64,000 bases of DNA from Pontibacter silvestris (GTDB taxonomy: Bacteria; Bacteroidota; Bacteroidia; Cytophagales; Hymenobacteraceae), in contig NZ_JAJJWI010000006.1 in NCBI RefSeq assembly GCF_020907275.1, positions 62,001 through 126,000 on the forward strand. The letters are read 5' to 3'. Below are positions 1 to 8,486 of this stretch, in pieces; positions within the stretch are counted from its first letter, which is position 1, and each line of letters opens with the position of its first letter. The translations under genes and the position numbers were made by a program. The notes under the pieces are model-generated. The model was given only the letters and a program-made list of their open reading frames with translations. It was not told the DNA's origin and searched no databases.

Positions 1-436
1 ATTTTTCAGAGTAGAATCAGGTGATCTACATTGTTATTCCTCTAAGATGGAATAACAATGGCTGGAAAGGGTTATCACTTTTGTAGCTAATTAAGAGCTG
101 CTGCACATAGCACTAAAAGGCATTCAGGCTTCTACAGTTTGAATGCCTTTTATTTTTTGTATTGTTCTATCAGGGATGTTAACTTTTTAAAGCTTGTTCT
201 CTGAAGCATTAAGCGTTTAAAAGAGTTTTTAAGCTGAGAATTTAGACTTATAATGTTGCAGTAGTTGCCAGTTTTAACAAAGTGCTTCCTTGTTTATGTT
301 GCTTAAAGTCTGCCGAAATATCCTAAAAAGAAAGCACTTACCATTCTTAAACGGCCAGCTTTTCGTATATTTATGATTCAACTTCTGTCTGCATCTAATT
401 TAAACCAGACTTACCAAAATCCTCAATATTACGCTT
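1..436. other. Non-coding left edge with two hairpins
   Basis: No credible gene is seen here. Two inverted repeats stand out. One is a perfect 12-bp stem (29-40 with 49-60, 8-nt loop). The other is a 12-bp stem followed by a T-rich tail (115-151), listed separately as a terminator. The segment probably holds the 3' flank of a gene to the left of the window and the upstream region of the transglycosylase gene at 437. I found no exact TAnnTTTG promoter box. Confidence 0.6.
115..160 (+). terminator. Rho-independent terminator
   Basis: Perfect 12-bp stem, AAAAGGCATTCA at 115-126 pairing with 140-151, followed by a T-rich stretch (TATTTTTTG). It most likely ends a rightward transcript entering from outside the window. 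Confidence 0.75.
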
Positions 437-1330
437 ATGCTTACCCCACGTTACTGGAAACCTGCTTTACTTTGTTTTGGCCTGATGGGAACGATTAACT
501 TTTGCAGCCAGCAGGCAGCACCTCCCGAATTTGTGTCCAGGCAATACAAGTCTTATCCTGTGCCAGCCCAAATGACTTTTGCAGGCGAGCCTGTTCCCTT
601 AGACATACCAGACGTAGCAGAGCGCCTGGACCGGGAGTTGCAATCCAATGCTTATTTCCATTCCAACACTATATTAGCTTTGAAGCGTGTTACCCGTTTT
701 TTACCTGAAATTGAGGCATCGCTAAGGGAGCAAGGTTTGCCGGATGATTTCAAATATGTGGCATTAGCAGAAAGCCTGTTAGGTAATGTAGTTTCGCCTG
801 CCGGTGCCGCTGGTGTCTGGCAACTGATGCCGGAAACCTCCCGGGGCTATGGCATCATAGTTAACAGTGAGATTGATGAACGCTATCACTTAGCTAAAGC
901 AACAGTTGCCGCTGCTGCTTATTTCAAAAAGGCAAAAGATAAATTTGGCACCTGGACTAACGCTGCCGCCTCCTATAACCGCGGTATGAATGGGTTACAA
1001 CGCGCCTTTGATGACCAGCATGTTACCTCCTATTATGACCTCTATCTGAACCCTGAAACGTCCCGGTATATGTTTCGGGTGCTGGCTTTAAAAGAAGTAT
1101 TAGAGCACCCCGCGCGCTATGGTTTCGATGTAAATAATATTAAAGGATATTCTCCAACCCAAAGCCGTTCTATTACAGTAGAGGAATCTATTCCTGATTT
1201 ACCGCAGTTTGCGTTAGACAATGGCACCAACTACAAAACCTTACGCCTGTATAACCCCTGGATAAAAGATTACAAGCTAACTATTACATCAAGCCGCCCA
1301 AGTTATCAGTTACAGTTGCCTGTTAACTAA
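437..1330 (+). CDS. Lytic transglycosylase (SLT domain, MltD-like)
   Basis: Probable exported murein hydrolase that cleaves the MurNAc-GlcNAc glycan with formation of 1,6-anhydroMurNAc. The 297-aa product begins with a hydrophobic export segment (about residues 8-22) ending in NFCSQQ; the Cys lacks a good lipobox, so lipidation is uncertain. Residues about 95-200 carry the SLT fold: VALAESLLGN with the likely catalytic Glu112, then SPAGAAGVWQLMP, then AAASYNRGMNGL. Unlike longer MltD proteins it has no recognisable C-terminal LysM repeats. It stands alone, with hairpins upstream and a Dabb gene 155 nt downstream on the same strand. The family call is strong; the exact subclass is less certain. 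Confidence 0.88.
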   Translation: MLTPRYWKPALLCFGLMGTINFCSQQAAPPEFVSRQYKSYPVPAQMTFAGEPVPLDIPDVAERLDRELQSNAYFHSNTILALKRVTRFLPEIEASLREQGLPDDFKYVALAESLLGNVVSPAGAAGVWQLMPETSRGYGIIVNSEIDERYHLAKATVAAAAYFKKAKDKFGTWTNAAASYNRGMNGLQRAFDDQHVTSYYDLYLNPETSRYMFRVLALKEVLEHPARYGFDVNNIKGYSPTQSRSITVEESIPDLPQFALDNGTNYKTLRLYNPWIKDYKLTITSSRPSYQLQLPVN

Positions 1331-1484
1331 CTTCCTTCAATGCAGGAAAGGCAGCAGGGCTAATGCTGTTTTATCAGGATAAATGACTATCTTCATACAA
1401 GCTGAAGGCAAATCAGAGGAGGCAGGTAGAGGGGGAGTAGCCTTATTAGCCTAGAGTATTTTAGCCTAAACAAGATGAAACTAT

Positions 1485-1898
1485 ATGAAAAAGCTATCAA
1501 GAAGATCGTTTCTGGGAAATACCACTCTTCTGTCTTTTACTGGTTTGCTAGGGCTAATGCCCTCTTTGTATAGGGGGCGGCAAGAGCAAAAGAAGGTGTT
1601 TATACACCACGTCTACTTTTGGTTGAAGAATCCGGATGCTGCAGCTGACAAAGAAAAGCTGGTGGAAGGACTTAACACACTAAAAACAATTGATGTAATA
1701 CGCACCGCACACATCGGTGTGCCAGCCAGTACAAATCGCGATGTTATAGAAAAAGGTTACAATATCTCCTGGATGCTTCTTTTTGATAATCTGGAAGAGG
1801 AGGAAATGTACCAGAAGCACCCTGTTCATTTAAAGTTTGTCGATAACTACTCTCACTTGTGGTCTAAAGTGGTTGTTTATGACTCAGTTGATATATAA
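1485..1898 (+). CDS. Tat-exported Dabb-domain (stress-responsive alpha/beta barrel) protein
   Basis: The 137-aa product starts with a twin-arginine signal (SRRSFLG at residues 5-11, then a hydrophobic stretch and Gly-rich end near residue 28), so folded export is likely. The rest is a small dimeric alpha/beta-barrel Dabb domain: VFIHHVYFWLK near residues 38-48, the strand ending HIGVP, and the C-terminal HPVHLKFVDNYSHLWSKVVVYD. Dabb proteins often lack a defined reaction, and the substrate cannot be read from the sequence. A hairpin terminator lies just downstream at 1927-1957. Confidence 0.85.
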   Translation: MKKLSRRSFLGNTTLLSFTGLLGLMPSLYRGRQEQKKVFIHHVYFWLKNPDAAADKEKLVEGLNTLKTIDVIRTAHIGVPASTNRDVIEKGYNISWMLLFDNLEEEEMYQKHPVHLKFVDNYSHLWSKVVVYDSVDI

Positions 1899-1926
1899 CA
1901 AGAAGCAGACTGTTATTGAATATCAC

Positions 1927-1963
1927 AGCCGTATAGCAAAGCTCCTGCTAAACGGCTTTTTTC
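1927..1963 (+). terminator. Terminator after the Dabb gene
   Basis: AGCCGT-A-TAGCA at 1927-1938 pairs with TGCTA-A-ACGGCT at 1946-1957 (one internal A/A mismatch), followed by a run of T. Confidence 0.8.
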
Positions 1964-2073
1964 ATTTACCTCTATTCTATATACAAATGAATTAATAGAG
2001 CTTTAATAAGCATGTTTCCCAATGTTTGTTGTATTTTTCGCCAGATATCAGTTTAAAAACATAATTGGAACAG

Positions 2074-2862
2074 ATGCCTAAAATAAAGCTATACCAGATA
2101 GATGCCTTTACTGATAAAGTATTTCGAGGCAACCCTGCTGCTGTTTGTGTGTTAGACGAGTGGCTCGAAGATGAGAAAATGCAGAACATAGCTGCGGAGA
2201 ACAACCTGGCGGAAACAGCTTTCCTGGTTAAAAGAGAAAATGACTATGAGATCAGGTGGTTTACTCCTCTCGTGGAAGTAGATCTTTGCGGACACGCTAC
2301 GCTGGCTTCTGCTTATGTGCTGTTTAACTTCTATAATCATGCTACTGATAGATTAAATCTTTACTCGCACAGAAGCGGCATGTTGTCAGTTGAAAAAACA
2401 GGAGAGGAGCTGACGCTGAATTTCCCAATTGATGTTATAGAGAAGGCAGAGGCACCTAAAGCTCTGGTAGAAGCCCTAGGAAATACACCAACAGCAACCT
2501 ATAAAGGAAAAACAGACTACCTGTTGGTTTTTGCCTCACAACAGGATATCGAGGCTATGAAACCTGACTTGCGCCTGCTTGCTACGGTAGAGGCTCGCGG
2601 TATTATTGTGTCGGCTCCCGGAGATGAAGTGGATTTTGTCTCACGTTTTTTTGCGCCGCAGGTAGGTGTTGACGAAGACCCTGTGACTGGTTCTGCTCAT
2701 ACGACACTTATTCCTTACTGGAGCGATAAGCTAAGGAAAAAGTCATTAACAGCCAAGCAGCTGTCTAAGCGCCATGGTGACCTGAAGTGCGAGCTGCTAG
2801 GCGACAGAGTAAATATCTCTGGTAAAGCAGTAGCTTATCTGACAGGTGAAATTGATGTTTAA
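2074..2862 (+). CDS. PhzF family isomerase
   Basis: Member of the PhzF/diaminopimelate-epimerase fold; the archetype isomerises trans-2,3-dihydro-3-hydroxyanthranilate in phenazine synthesis. There are no other phenazine genes here, so a housekeeping or unknown isomerase role is more likely. ATG 2074 (MPKIKLYQIDAF) is preferred over the in-frame TTG at 2065 because it matches the usual family N-terminus. Motifs seen: RGNPAAVCVL near residue 19, the proposed catalytic acid Glu47 in NNLAETAFLV, DLCGHATLASAYVL, and the second-half motif GVDEDPVTGSAHTTL. The 262-aa length is normal. A perfect hairpin follows the gene. Confidence 0.9.
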   Translation: MPKIKLYQIDAFTDKVFRGNPAAVCVLDEWLEDEKMQNIAAENNLAETAFLVKRENDYEIRWFTPLVEVDLCGHATLASAYVLFNFYNHATDRLNLYSHRSGMLSVEKTGEELTLNFPIDVIEKAEAPKALVEALGNTPTATYKGKTDYLLVFASQQDIEAMKPDLRLLATVEARGIIVSAPGDEVDFVSRFFAPQVGVDEDPVTGSAHTTLIPYWSDKLRKKSLTAKQLSKRHGDLKCELLGDRVNISGKAVAYLTGEIDV

Positions 2863-2889
2863 TCAGTTATAAAACTACAAACAAAGAGC

Positions 2890-2914
2890 AGCGGCAGGCG
2901 TTAAACCTGCCGCT
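2890..2914 (+). terminator. GC-rich hairpin after phzF-like gene
   Basis: Perfect 9-bp stem, AGCGGCAGG (2890-2898) with CCTGCCGCT (2906-2914), 7-nt loop. The T-tail is weak, so it is a probable rather than certain terminator. Confidence 0.6.
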
Positions 2915-2932
2915 GTCTATTCCTGCATATCA

Positions 2933-4246
2933 ATGAGAAAGACCTTCTTCCTTATTTTATTTACCTGTTTCTGGGCCTGTACATCTACTAAAGAAAAAGA
3001 AACAGCACTACAGGTATTGCCAATGTATGAACTGGCTGAGCGTTATGTAAAGGTCGTTCTGAAACTTGGCCAGTACGACAGCGATGTAGTGGATGCCTAT
3101 TATGGCCCTGAAGAGTGGAAGCCTCAGGAACAGCCTGCTACTGATTCACTGCCAGTATCAGGGTTGTTACAGGAGCTGCAATTGATTAAGGAAAACCTGC
3201 AAAATCAAAGCACAGATACCTTATCCGAACTGGAAAAGAAGAGGCTTATCATGTTTAAGAAGCAGGTGCTGGCCATTATTACCAAGGTGCAGATGATGCA
3301 AGGAAGAGAGTTTAGTTTTGATAAGGAAGCAGAACTGCTTTACGATGCTATGCCGCCACATTATGAGGTGGCTCACTTTGATTCTTTGCTTAACGCCATA
3401 GATAAAGAGTTGCCAGGAGAAGGCAACATAGCCGATAGATGGAGTACTTACAGTGCTGAGTTTATCATACCGAAAGAGAAACTGGATGCTGTGTTTCAGG
3501 CTGCCATTACCGAAGCCCGCAAAAGAACTAAAGCACATTATAAGCTTCCCGAAAACGAGAACTTTCGGGTGGAATATGTGACAGATAAACCTTGGTCGGG
3601 CTACAACTACTTTCAGGGAAATGGCTATAGTTTAATTCAGGTAAATACTGATTTTGCTATCAACATTGAACGTGCCATTGACCTGGCTTGTCACGAAGGT
3701 TATCCGGGGCATCATGTATTTAACACTTTGCTGGAGCAACACCTTGTAAATACTAAAGGCTGGAAAGAGTTTTCTGTTTACCCGTTATTCAGCCCGCAGT
3801 CGTTGATTGCAGAAGGGAGTGCTAATTACGGAATAGAGGTTGCCTTTCCTGCTGAGGAGCGCCTGGCATTTGAGAAAGAGGTACTGTTTCCCTTAGCAGG
3901 CCTGGATACTGCCGAAGCAGAACGGTATTATAGTATCCTGTCGAAGATAAACCAGCTGAACTTTGCAGGTAACGAAGCAGCACGGCTTTACTTAGATGGT
4001 AACATAAGTCATGAAGAGGCTGCGGACTGGCTCATGAAGTACAACTTTTACGAAAAAGGAAAAGCCCTGCAGCGCACCCGGTTCATTGATCGCTACAGAA
4101 GCTACGTTATTAACTACAACCTGGGGCAGGAGCTGGTGCGAGAATATGTAGAAGCACACGGCGGCACAGCCGATAACCCGGAAAAGCGTTGGGAAGTGTT
4201 TCAGGAGTTACTGTCTACGCCAAATACAGCTTCTATGCTACAATAG
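2933..4246 (+). CDS. DUF885-family putative metallopeptidase lipoprotein
   Basis: 437-aa protein with a lipoprotein-type signal (hydrophobic residues 4-14, then FWACTS, Cys about 16). It has the DUF885 zinc-site signature HEGYPGHH at about residue 254, and a downstream Glu-rich helix (LIAEGSANYGIEVAF) that could supply the third ligand. The family is usually longer (550-600 aa) and of poorly defined, peptidase-like function; this one is a shorter form. It is probably anchored facing the periplasm. It converges on the nitroreductase gene and shares a very long hairpin with it. The motif supports the family firmly; the substrate is unknown. Confidence 0.82.
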   Translation: MRKTFFLILFTCFWACTSTKEKETALQVLPMYELAERYVKVVLKLGQYDSDVVDAYYGPEEWKPQEQPATDSLPVSGLLQELQLIKENLQNQSTDTLSELEKKRLIMFKKQVLAIITKVQMMQGREFSFDKEAELLYDAMPPHYEVAHFDSLLNAIDKELPGEGNIADRWSTYSAEFIIPKEKLDAVFQAAITEARKRTKAHYKLPENENFRVEYVTDKPWSGYNYFQGNGYSLIQVNTDFAINIERAIDLACHEGYPGHHVFNTLLEQHLVNTKGWKEFSVYPLFSPQSLIAEGSANYGIEVAFPAEERLAFEKEVLFPLAGLDTAEAERYYSILSKINQLNFAGNEAARLYLDGNISHEEAADWLMKYNFYEKGKALQRTRFIDRYRSYVINYNLGQELVREYVEAHGGTADNPEKRWEVFQELLSTPNTASMLQ

Positions 4247-4272
4247 GTGCTCTGGTAGGGAACAAAAAATGT

Positions 4273-4333
4273 AATCCCGTTCATATAGATAAAAGCCACC
4301 TCAACGGTGGCTTTTATCTATATGAACGGGATT
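4273..4333. terminator. Bidirectional terminator with a 28-bp perfect stem
   Basis: Arms 4273-4300 and 4306-4333 are exact reverse complements across a 5-nt loop (TCAAC). The hairpin lies between the convergent DUF885 and nitroreductase genes. The core GATAAAAGCCACC/GGTGGCTTTTATC gives a T-run in both directions, so it can end both transcripts. Confidence 0.88.
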
Positions 4334-4338
4334 GGTGC

Positions 4339-4971
4339 TTAAGGAATCCTTACAAAAAGCTTTTCTTTGTCTCTGCGTACTTTTTTAGCGCTTGCTAAAA
4401 AGTCTGCTGCTCCCTGGCGATAACCTAATGGCAGCATAAGTACGCTGCGCAAGCCTTTCTCTTTCAGGTTGAGTAAAGCATCCAGCCCAGCCGGGTCGAA
4501 ACCTTCCATAGGCGTGGCGTCTACTTTTTGTTCTGCCGCTGCCGCCAGTGCTGTACCTAAGGCAATATAAGCCTGTCGTGCCGCCCACTCATATTGTTGC
4601 TCCTGGCTTTTGGAAGTGATAGATCCCATAATGCTTTTTTTAAAGTCAGTTAAGGTTTCTTCTGCCACTCCGCGTGTGGTAGCAATATTTTGCATATACT
4701 CATCTACCTGTGCTTCGCTGATGCCGTCCCAGGCAGCAAAAACCACTACATGAGAAGCTTCTAACAACTGTGGCTGGTTCCAGGCTACTGGTTGTATTTG
4801 TTTGCGCAGTTTTTCGTTTTCAATAACAAATATGGTGTAAGGTTGTAATCCAACAGATGAGGCAGACAAACGAATAGCATCTAAGATACAATCTACTTTC
4901 TCCTGTGGCACCCTCTCGCCAGTCATGCGCTTGGTAGCATAACGCCAGTTCAGGTTATCTATAAGGCTCAT
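4339..4971 (-). CDS. Nitroreductase family NAD(P)H-dependent oxidoreductase
   Basis: 210-aa FMN flavoprotein of the NfsB-like group, expected to reduce nitroaromatics or quinones with NAD(P)H. Visible family features: N-terminal NWRYATKRM, where the Arg/Lys cluster binds FMN phosphate; SASSVGLQPYTIFVI near residues 36-50; a long helical middle; ALAAAAEQKVDATPMEGFDPA near residues 147-168; and the C-terminal PLGYRQ loop followed by a basic tail. The length is typical. The gene is monocistronic, reads towards the DUF885 gene, and diverges from dps. The physiological substrate cannot be inferred. Confidence 0.9.
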   Translation of the reverse strand: MSLIDNLNWRYATKRMTGERVPQEKVDCILDAIRLSASSVGLQPYTIFVIENEKLRKQIQPVAWNQPQLLEASHVVVFAAWDGISEAQVDEYMQNIATTRGVAEETLTDFKKSIMGSITSKSQEQQYEWAARQAYIALGTALAAAAEQKVDATPMEGFDPAGLDALLNLKEKGLRSVLMLPLGYRQGAADFLASAKKVRRDKEKLFVRIP

Positions 4972-5187
4972 TAATGATACGTTAGTTTGGTTTAATGTAT
5001 ATACATGTAAATCTAATCATAATTGTTTTACATGCGAAACTGAATTTCTAAAAGAGATGAAATCAATATCCTTTAGGGAATACTTACGTTACGAAAGGGA
5101 TGACATTTATCATTGAATGTCTGTTTCTGTTAACTTAAATTCACGTTAATAATAATAAAACGATTCATAAACACTATTAAAAAGACT

Positions 5188-5667
5188 ATGGCAACCAAAA
5201 ATCTGATAGGCATTGATGCTGAGAAAGCAGCGCAACTGGCACAAAAGCTAAATGTTCTGCTGGCTGATTATCAATTGTTTTACATTAATACAAGAGGCTT
5301 TCACTGGAACATATCAGGAAACAAATTCTTTGAGCTTCATGCAAAGTTTGAAGAACTTTACAACGATGCTATCTTAAAGATAGATGAAATAGCGGAGCGC
5401 ATTCTTACGTTAGGACATACGCCTTATCATTCTTTTACAGATTATCTTAATAACTCAGCTATTAAAGAAGTATCTAATGTTTCTGATGGCAATACCGCTA
5501 TAAAAGAGGTGCTGAACAGCTTTAGTACGCTAATAAGCCTAGAGCGGGAAATACATAGAATGTCTGCTGAAGCGGATGATGAAGGTACCAACTCCTTGAT
5601 GAGCGATTACCTAAGCGAGCAGGAGAAGCTTGTTTGGATGTACTCTGCTTACTTAAAAGACGAATAG
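5188..5667 (+). CDS. dps: Dps family DNA-protection / ferritin-like protein
   Basis: 159-aa four-helix ferritin-like protein. It carries the Dps ferroxidase signature in order: YQLFYINTRGFHWNISGNKF (residues about 30-49, with the His of GFHWN), then HAKFEELYNDAILKIDEIAERI, whose Asp/Glu residues complete the intersubunit iron site. Dps dodecamers oxidise iron with peroxide and, in some species, bind DNA. The N-terminus is short with few lysines, so DNA binding is not guaranteed. A 200-nt AT-rich gap separates it from the divergent nitroreductase gene; no regulator box is recognised. A 21-bp hairpin follows. Confidence 0.92.
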   Translation: MATKNLIGIDAEKAAQLAQKLNVLLADYQLFYINTRGFHWNISGNKFFELHAKFEELYNDAILKIDEIAERILTLGHTPYHSFTDYLNNSAIKEVSNVSDGNTAIKEVLNSFSTLISLEREIHRMSAEADDEGTNSLMSDYLSEQEKLVWMYSAYLKDE

Positions 5668-5690
5668 CATTAGCTAAAAGTGCAACCTGG

Positions 5691-5737
5691 TTATAAAGCA
5701 GAAAAGCCACCGTTAAGGTGGCTTTTCTGCTTTATAA
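5691..5737. terminator. Bidirectional terminator with a 21-bp perfect stem
   Basis: Arms 5691-5711 and 5717-5737 are exact reverse complements around the loop GTTAA. It lies between dps and the convergent M14 carboxypeptidase gene, and its GCCACC/GGTGGC core resembles that of the 4273-4333 hairpin. Confidence 0.88.
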
Positions 5738-5741
5738 TATT

Positions 5742-7496
5742 TTACAAGGGCAGCTTTATGTCCTGCATTAACCTTCCTATAGGGTACATCATGTGTGTGT
5801 ATTCGTAGTGCGGAGAGTTGTGGTATACAAAATCCAGTTGGGCACGAGCATTTTTGGCAAGTTTAGGATCTTTTTTCTTTTCTTCCTCCAGGCGCTGAAG
5901 CAGGTCAGGGTTGTTCTTTAGTATTTCTGCCGCCAGATCTTCAAACACATAAGACGAGAAATATTCCTTTTGCATCAGGATAGAATCAAAGAAGTTCCAG
6001 TTAAAGTAAGAGTCCGTTGCCTGTGGCTCCAGTGTTTCCATTAAAAAGCGGTTGGCTTCCTGGTTCAGGTACACTACATAATCGCCTTTAAAGAACTGAC
6101 GCAACATTTCCTGCGTCCGCAGCTGTACGTCAGAGTGCAGGTAGTGCCCTTCGTATGGGTGCTGTCCTGTTTTGTAGTCGGTAATATAATAAGTATCGAG
6201 GGTTAGGGTAGTATCTCTGCCAAGGCGTTGTAACTTTACATCGTTCAGCATCAGGCGGTCAATTACCTCGTGCCATGCCTGCGGAATGATATAAGCTACT
6301 GGCTTCTGTACTGTAATGGTTGGTTTAAATGTATTGTAGTAAGGTATAGTGGAGGACCAGGGAGATTTGCGGTCGTAGTAAAGGCGCTCCTGCCCGGAAA
6401 CTTCACTTGGCTTATGTTTTGCTCCATATCCTAAAAAAGGAATCTGCTCTACCTGTGTTGTGTCAAGCTCCCAGCTTAGGGCAAACTCCTGTTGCGTAAC
6501 AGTTTGTTGCTTGGCCTTTGCTCGGGCCGTAGCAATTTTTTCGGAGTCACGGTGTATGGTTTCGATCAGGTGTTCCATCAGCTTATAAGTAGATTTCACA
6601 CGTTGGTCAAATGGCTTGAGCATGTGCGTTTCAGGCATAAAACCAATGGTGTTATGAAGAGCGGCATATCCTGTAGAGTAACGTGGAGACTCCAAGAATG
6701 CGACAGTGCCTGACTCCGGTGTCTCACCAACCGTGCTCATGTAAGGTACCATTGGGAACTTGTCTTTCTTCATTTCCTCATACAAAGCAGGTGCCATGGT
6801 TTGGGTAAGATAGCTTGCCAAGCTCGGGTTTAGCTTGTTGTGCTGCGTCGGAATCAGTGTCATCACATGCTGATAATCGGCTCCGTTAGATGTGTGATTA
6901 TCAAAAAATATATCCGGGTCCCACTCATGGAAAATAGCATGAAACGTTTGTGCATTGCGGGAGTCAGCTTTAATGTAGTCGCGGTTCAGGTCGTAGTTGC
7001 GGGCATTTCCCCGGAAGCCATAACTTTCCGGTCCGTTTTGGTTGGTACGGGTGTAACTGTTGCGGTTTAAGGCACCTCCAATGTTATAGATAGGTATAAT
7101 GGCTAATACCACGTTATCGAGCTGCTTTCTTAGCTTTGTGTCTTGAAGGTAATTTCGCGCCAGCATCATGGTCGCATCAATTCCCTCTGGCTCACCCGGG
7201 TGAATACCATTCTGAATCAGCAACACACGTTTATTCTTTTTGTGTATGGACTCCGGGTCAAAATCCTTATCTGTGGACACAACAACCAAATGTAATGGCT
7301 GCCCAACATCTGTCATGCCATAGGGAATCATTTTTACCTCATCGTAAGCGTCATCAAATTTGGTATACCAGTCAATGGCTTCGTTATAGGTGGCTGTTTG
7401 GTTACCGGTGCCTTTTTCGTACGGAGTTTTTAAGTCAGGCTTCTTATCGGGAACTCCGGTAGTTAAAACAGCAGCTAAAAGTAAGGTAGATAACAT
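5742..7496 (-). CDS. M14 family zinc carboxypeptidase
   Basis: 584-aa product with a short hydrophobic N-terminus (MLSTLLLAAVLTTG), likely a Sec signal. The M14 zinc site is visible: HPGEPEG with His99 and Glu102, and the third ligand His201 in DIFFDNHTSNG. RNYDLNRDYIK near residue 167 resembles the arginine/asparagine substrate-binding segment of M14 enzymes. PETHMLKPF near residue 310 may carry the general-base Glu. It would remove C-terminal residues from extracellular peptides. The roughly 250-residue C-terminal extension is typical of Bacteroidota M14 proteins and has no clear function. Confidence 0.87.
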   Translation of the reverse strand: MLSTLLLAAVLTTGVPDKKPDLKTPYEKGTGNQTATYNEAIDWYTKFDDAYDEVKMIPYGMTDVGQPLHLVVVSTDKDFDPESIHKKNKRVLLIQNGIHPGEPEGIDATMMLARNYLQDTKLRKQLDNVVLAIIPIYNIGGALNRNSYTRTNQNGPESYGFRGNARNYDLNRDYIKADSRNAQTFHAIFHEWDPDIFFDNHTSNGADYQHVMTLIPTQHNKLNPSLASYLTQTMAPALYEEMKKDKFPMVPYMSTVGETPESGTVAFLESPRYSTGYAALHNTIGFMPETHMLKPFDQRVKSTYKLMEHLIETIHRDSEKIATARAKAKQQTVTQQEFALSWELDTTQVEQIPFLGYGAKHKPSEVSGQERLYYDRKSPWSSTIPYYNTFKPTITVQKPVAYIIPQAWHEVIDRLMLNDVKLQRLGRDTTLTLDTYYITDYKTGQHPYEGHYLHSDVQLRTQEMLRQFFKGDYVVYLNQEANRFLMETLEPQATDSYFNWNFFDSILMQKEYFSSYVFEDLAAEILKNNPDLLQRLEEEKKKDPKLAKNARAQLDFVYHNSPHYEYTHMMYPIGRLMQDIKLPL

Positions 7497-7727
7497 GGTT
7501 AGTGTTTCGCTTAGTAATAATAGTGTAATGTTAGCTATTAAAAAGGTAAAATGATAGCATTTGTAGCTGGTTGCTATGTAGAGTAGTGGCTGTTGATAAC
7601 TTGCTCCCGGATTAGATAAGAATAGGTTTTCAGACTTTAATGCTTTCTCTTATTATACTTTTCCTTCGTATACCTATTTATAGGAACTCTGAGCTGAGGA
7701 GTGAGTATAACTATAGAATGAATAGGT

Positions 7728-8063
7728 ATGAAAATATATGTAATTTACAGTATAGGGTTGATGTTGTTGGCAATAATAAGTTGCCGATCGCTTTCGGAAG
7801 GAGGGGAGGGTACAGCCATTCAGCAAAACGTAAACCAACGGGTACGGCTTGTGGATGATAGTCAGTATGGATTGCGACAACACATGGATAACCAGGCAAG
7901 TGAAATAAACCGGAAGCGAAACATAGAAGAGTTCGACCGGAACGGCCCCGCTATGACACCACCAGAAAGGCGGCCTGTTTTATTGCCTCATGCGCCAGTA
8001 GACTCTACCAGGCACAATATTTACTGGCCTTATAATACAAGAGCCTGGCCATACAGCAACTAA
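7728..8063 (+). CDS. Small predicted lipoprotein, function unknown
   Basis: 111-aa product with a classical lipoprotein signal: hydrophobic residues 4-16, then AIISC with Cys about 19. The mature part is polar and Arg/Asn/Pro-rich (PPERRPVLLPHAP) with a Trp/Tyr-containing tail (YWPYNTRAWPYSN) and no recognised domain. Two other frames are open over the same stretch, but this one is favoured by its signal peptide and by the 26-bp hairpin directly after its stop. Probably real. Confidence 0.6.
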   Translation: MKIYVIYSIGLMLLAIISCRSLSEGGEGTAIQQNVNQRVRLVDDSQYGLRQHMDNQASEINRKRNIEEFDRNGPAMTPPERRPVLLPHAPVDSTRHNIYWPYNTRAWPYSN

Positions 8064-8068
8064 GTTGC

Positions 8069-8124
8069 TAAAATAGCAAACACCCCATCTTTAAAAACTT
8101 AAAGGTGGGGTGTTTGCTATTTTA
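8069..8124. terminator. Bidirectional terminator, about 26-bp stem
   Basis: Arms 8069-8094 and 8099-8124 pair with a single G/T wobble around the loop AAAC. It separates the small lipoprotein gene from a convergent acidic-protein gene and overlaps the end of the latter. Confidence 0.85.
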
Positions 8125-8346
8125 TTTATCCTCTTCGTCCTCATCTCTTACATCTAGTGGCTCATCTTCCACATGCAGTTCTGCAGGCTCTATATCTACG
8201 TATACTTCATTTTCTGATGGAGTGGGATCTGACTCATGGCTGGCATCTTTTGGAGCAGGATTATCTTCTATTTTATGCTGATGATCTTTCTTACCCAAGT
8301 TATCGCCATCGTCTCTGCGTGTTCTGAAATTATCTCTGTTGTTCAT
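8122..8346 (-). CDS. Small highly acidic hypothetical protein
   Basis: 74-aa product from ATG 8346 (MNNRDNFRTRRDD); an upstream in-frame TTG at 8352 is less likely. The first 20 residues are Arg/Asp-rich and the rest is strongly acidic and Pro-rich, ending in RDEDEEDK, consistent with an unstructured protein. No domain is recognised. The last codons overlap the terminator hairpin. The composition is compatible with a real small gene but gives no function. Confidence 0.5.
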   Translation of the reverse strand: MNNRDNFRTRRDDGDNLGKKDHQHKIEDNPAPKDASHESDPTPSENEVYVDIEPAELHVEDEPLDVRDEDEEDK

Positions 8347-8461
8347 AATCAAAGTATTAAAAGGTGATATTTTTTGTACGAAAAAGAGAAAGCATGGTCC
8401 GTAAATAGGTTTGATTTAATGAGATTGACCAGAGGTGGCGGTGCTTTCCATTCTGTATTTG

Positions 8462-8469
8462 TATATTTG
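8462..8469 (+). promoter_or_regulatory. Promoter -7 box for metG
   Basis: TATATTTG matches the Bacteroidota -7 consensus TAnnTTTG, 17 nt before the metG ATG, implying a very short leader. No good TTTG box lies at the usual upstream distance. Confidence 0.5.
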
Positions 8470-8486
8470 TTTTTTTAAGAAGAAAC

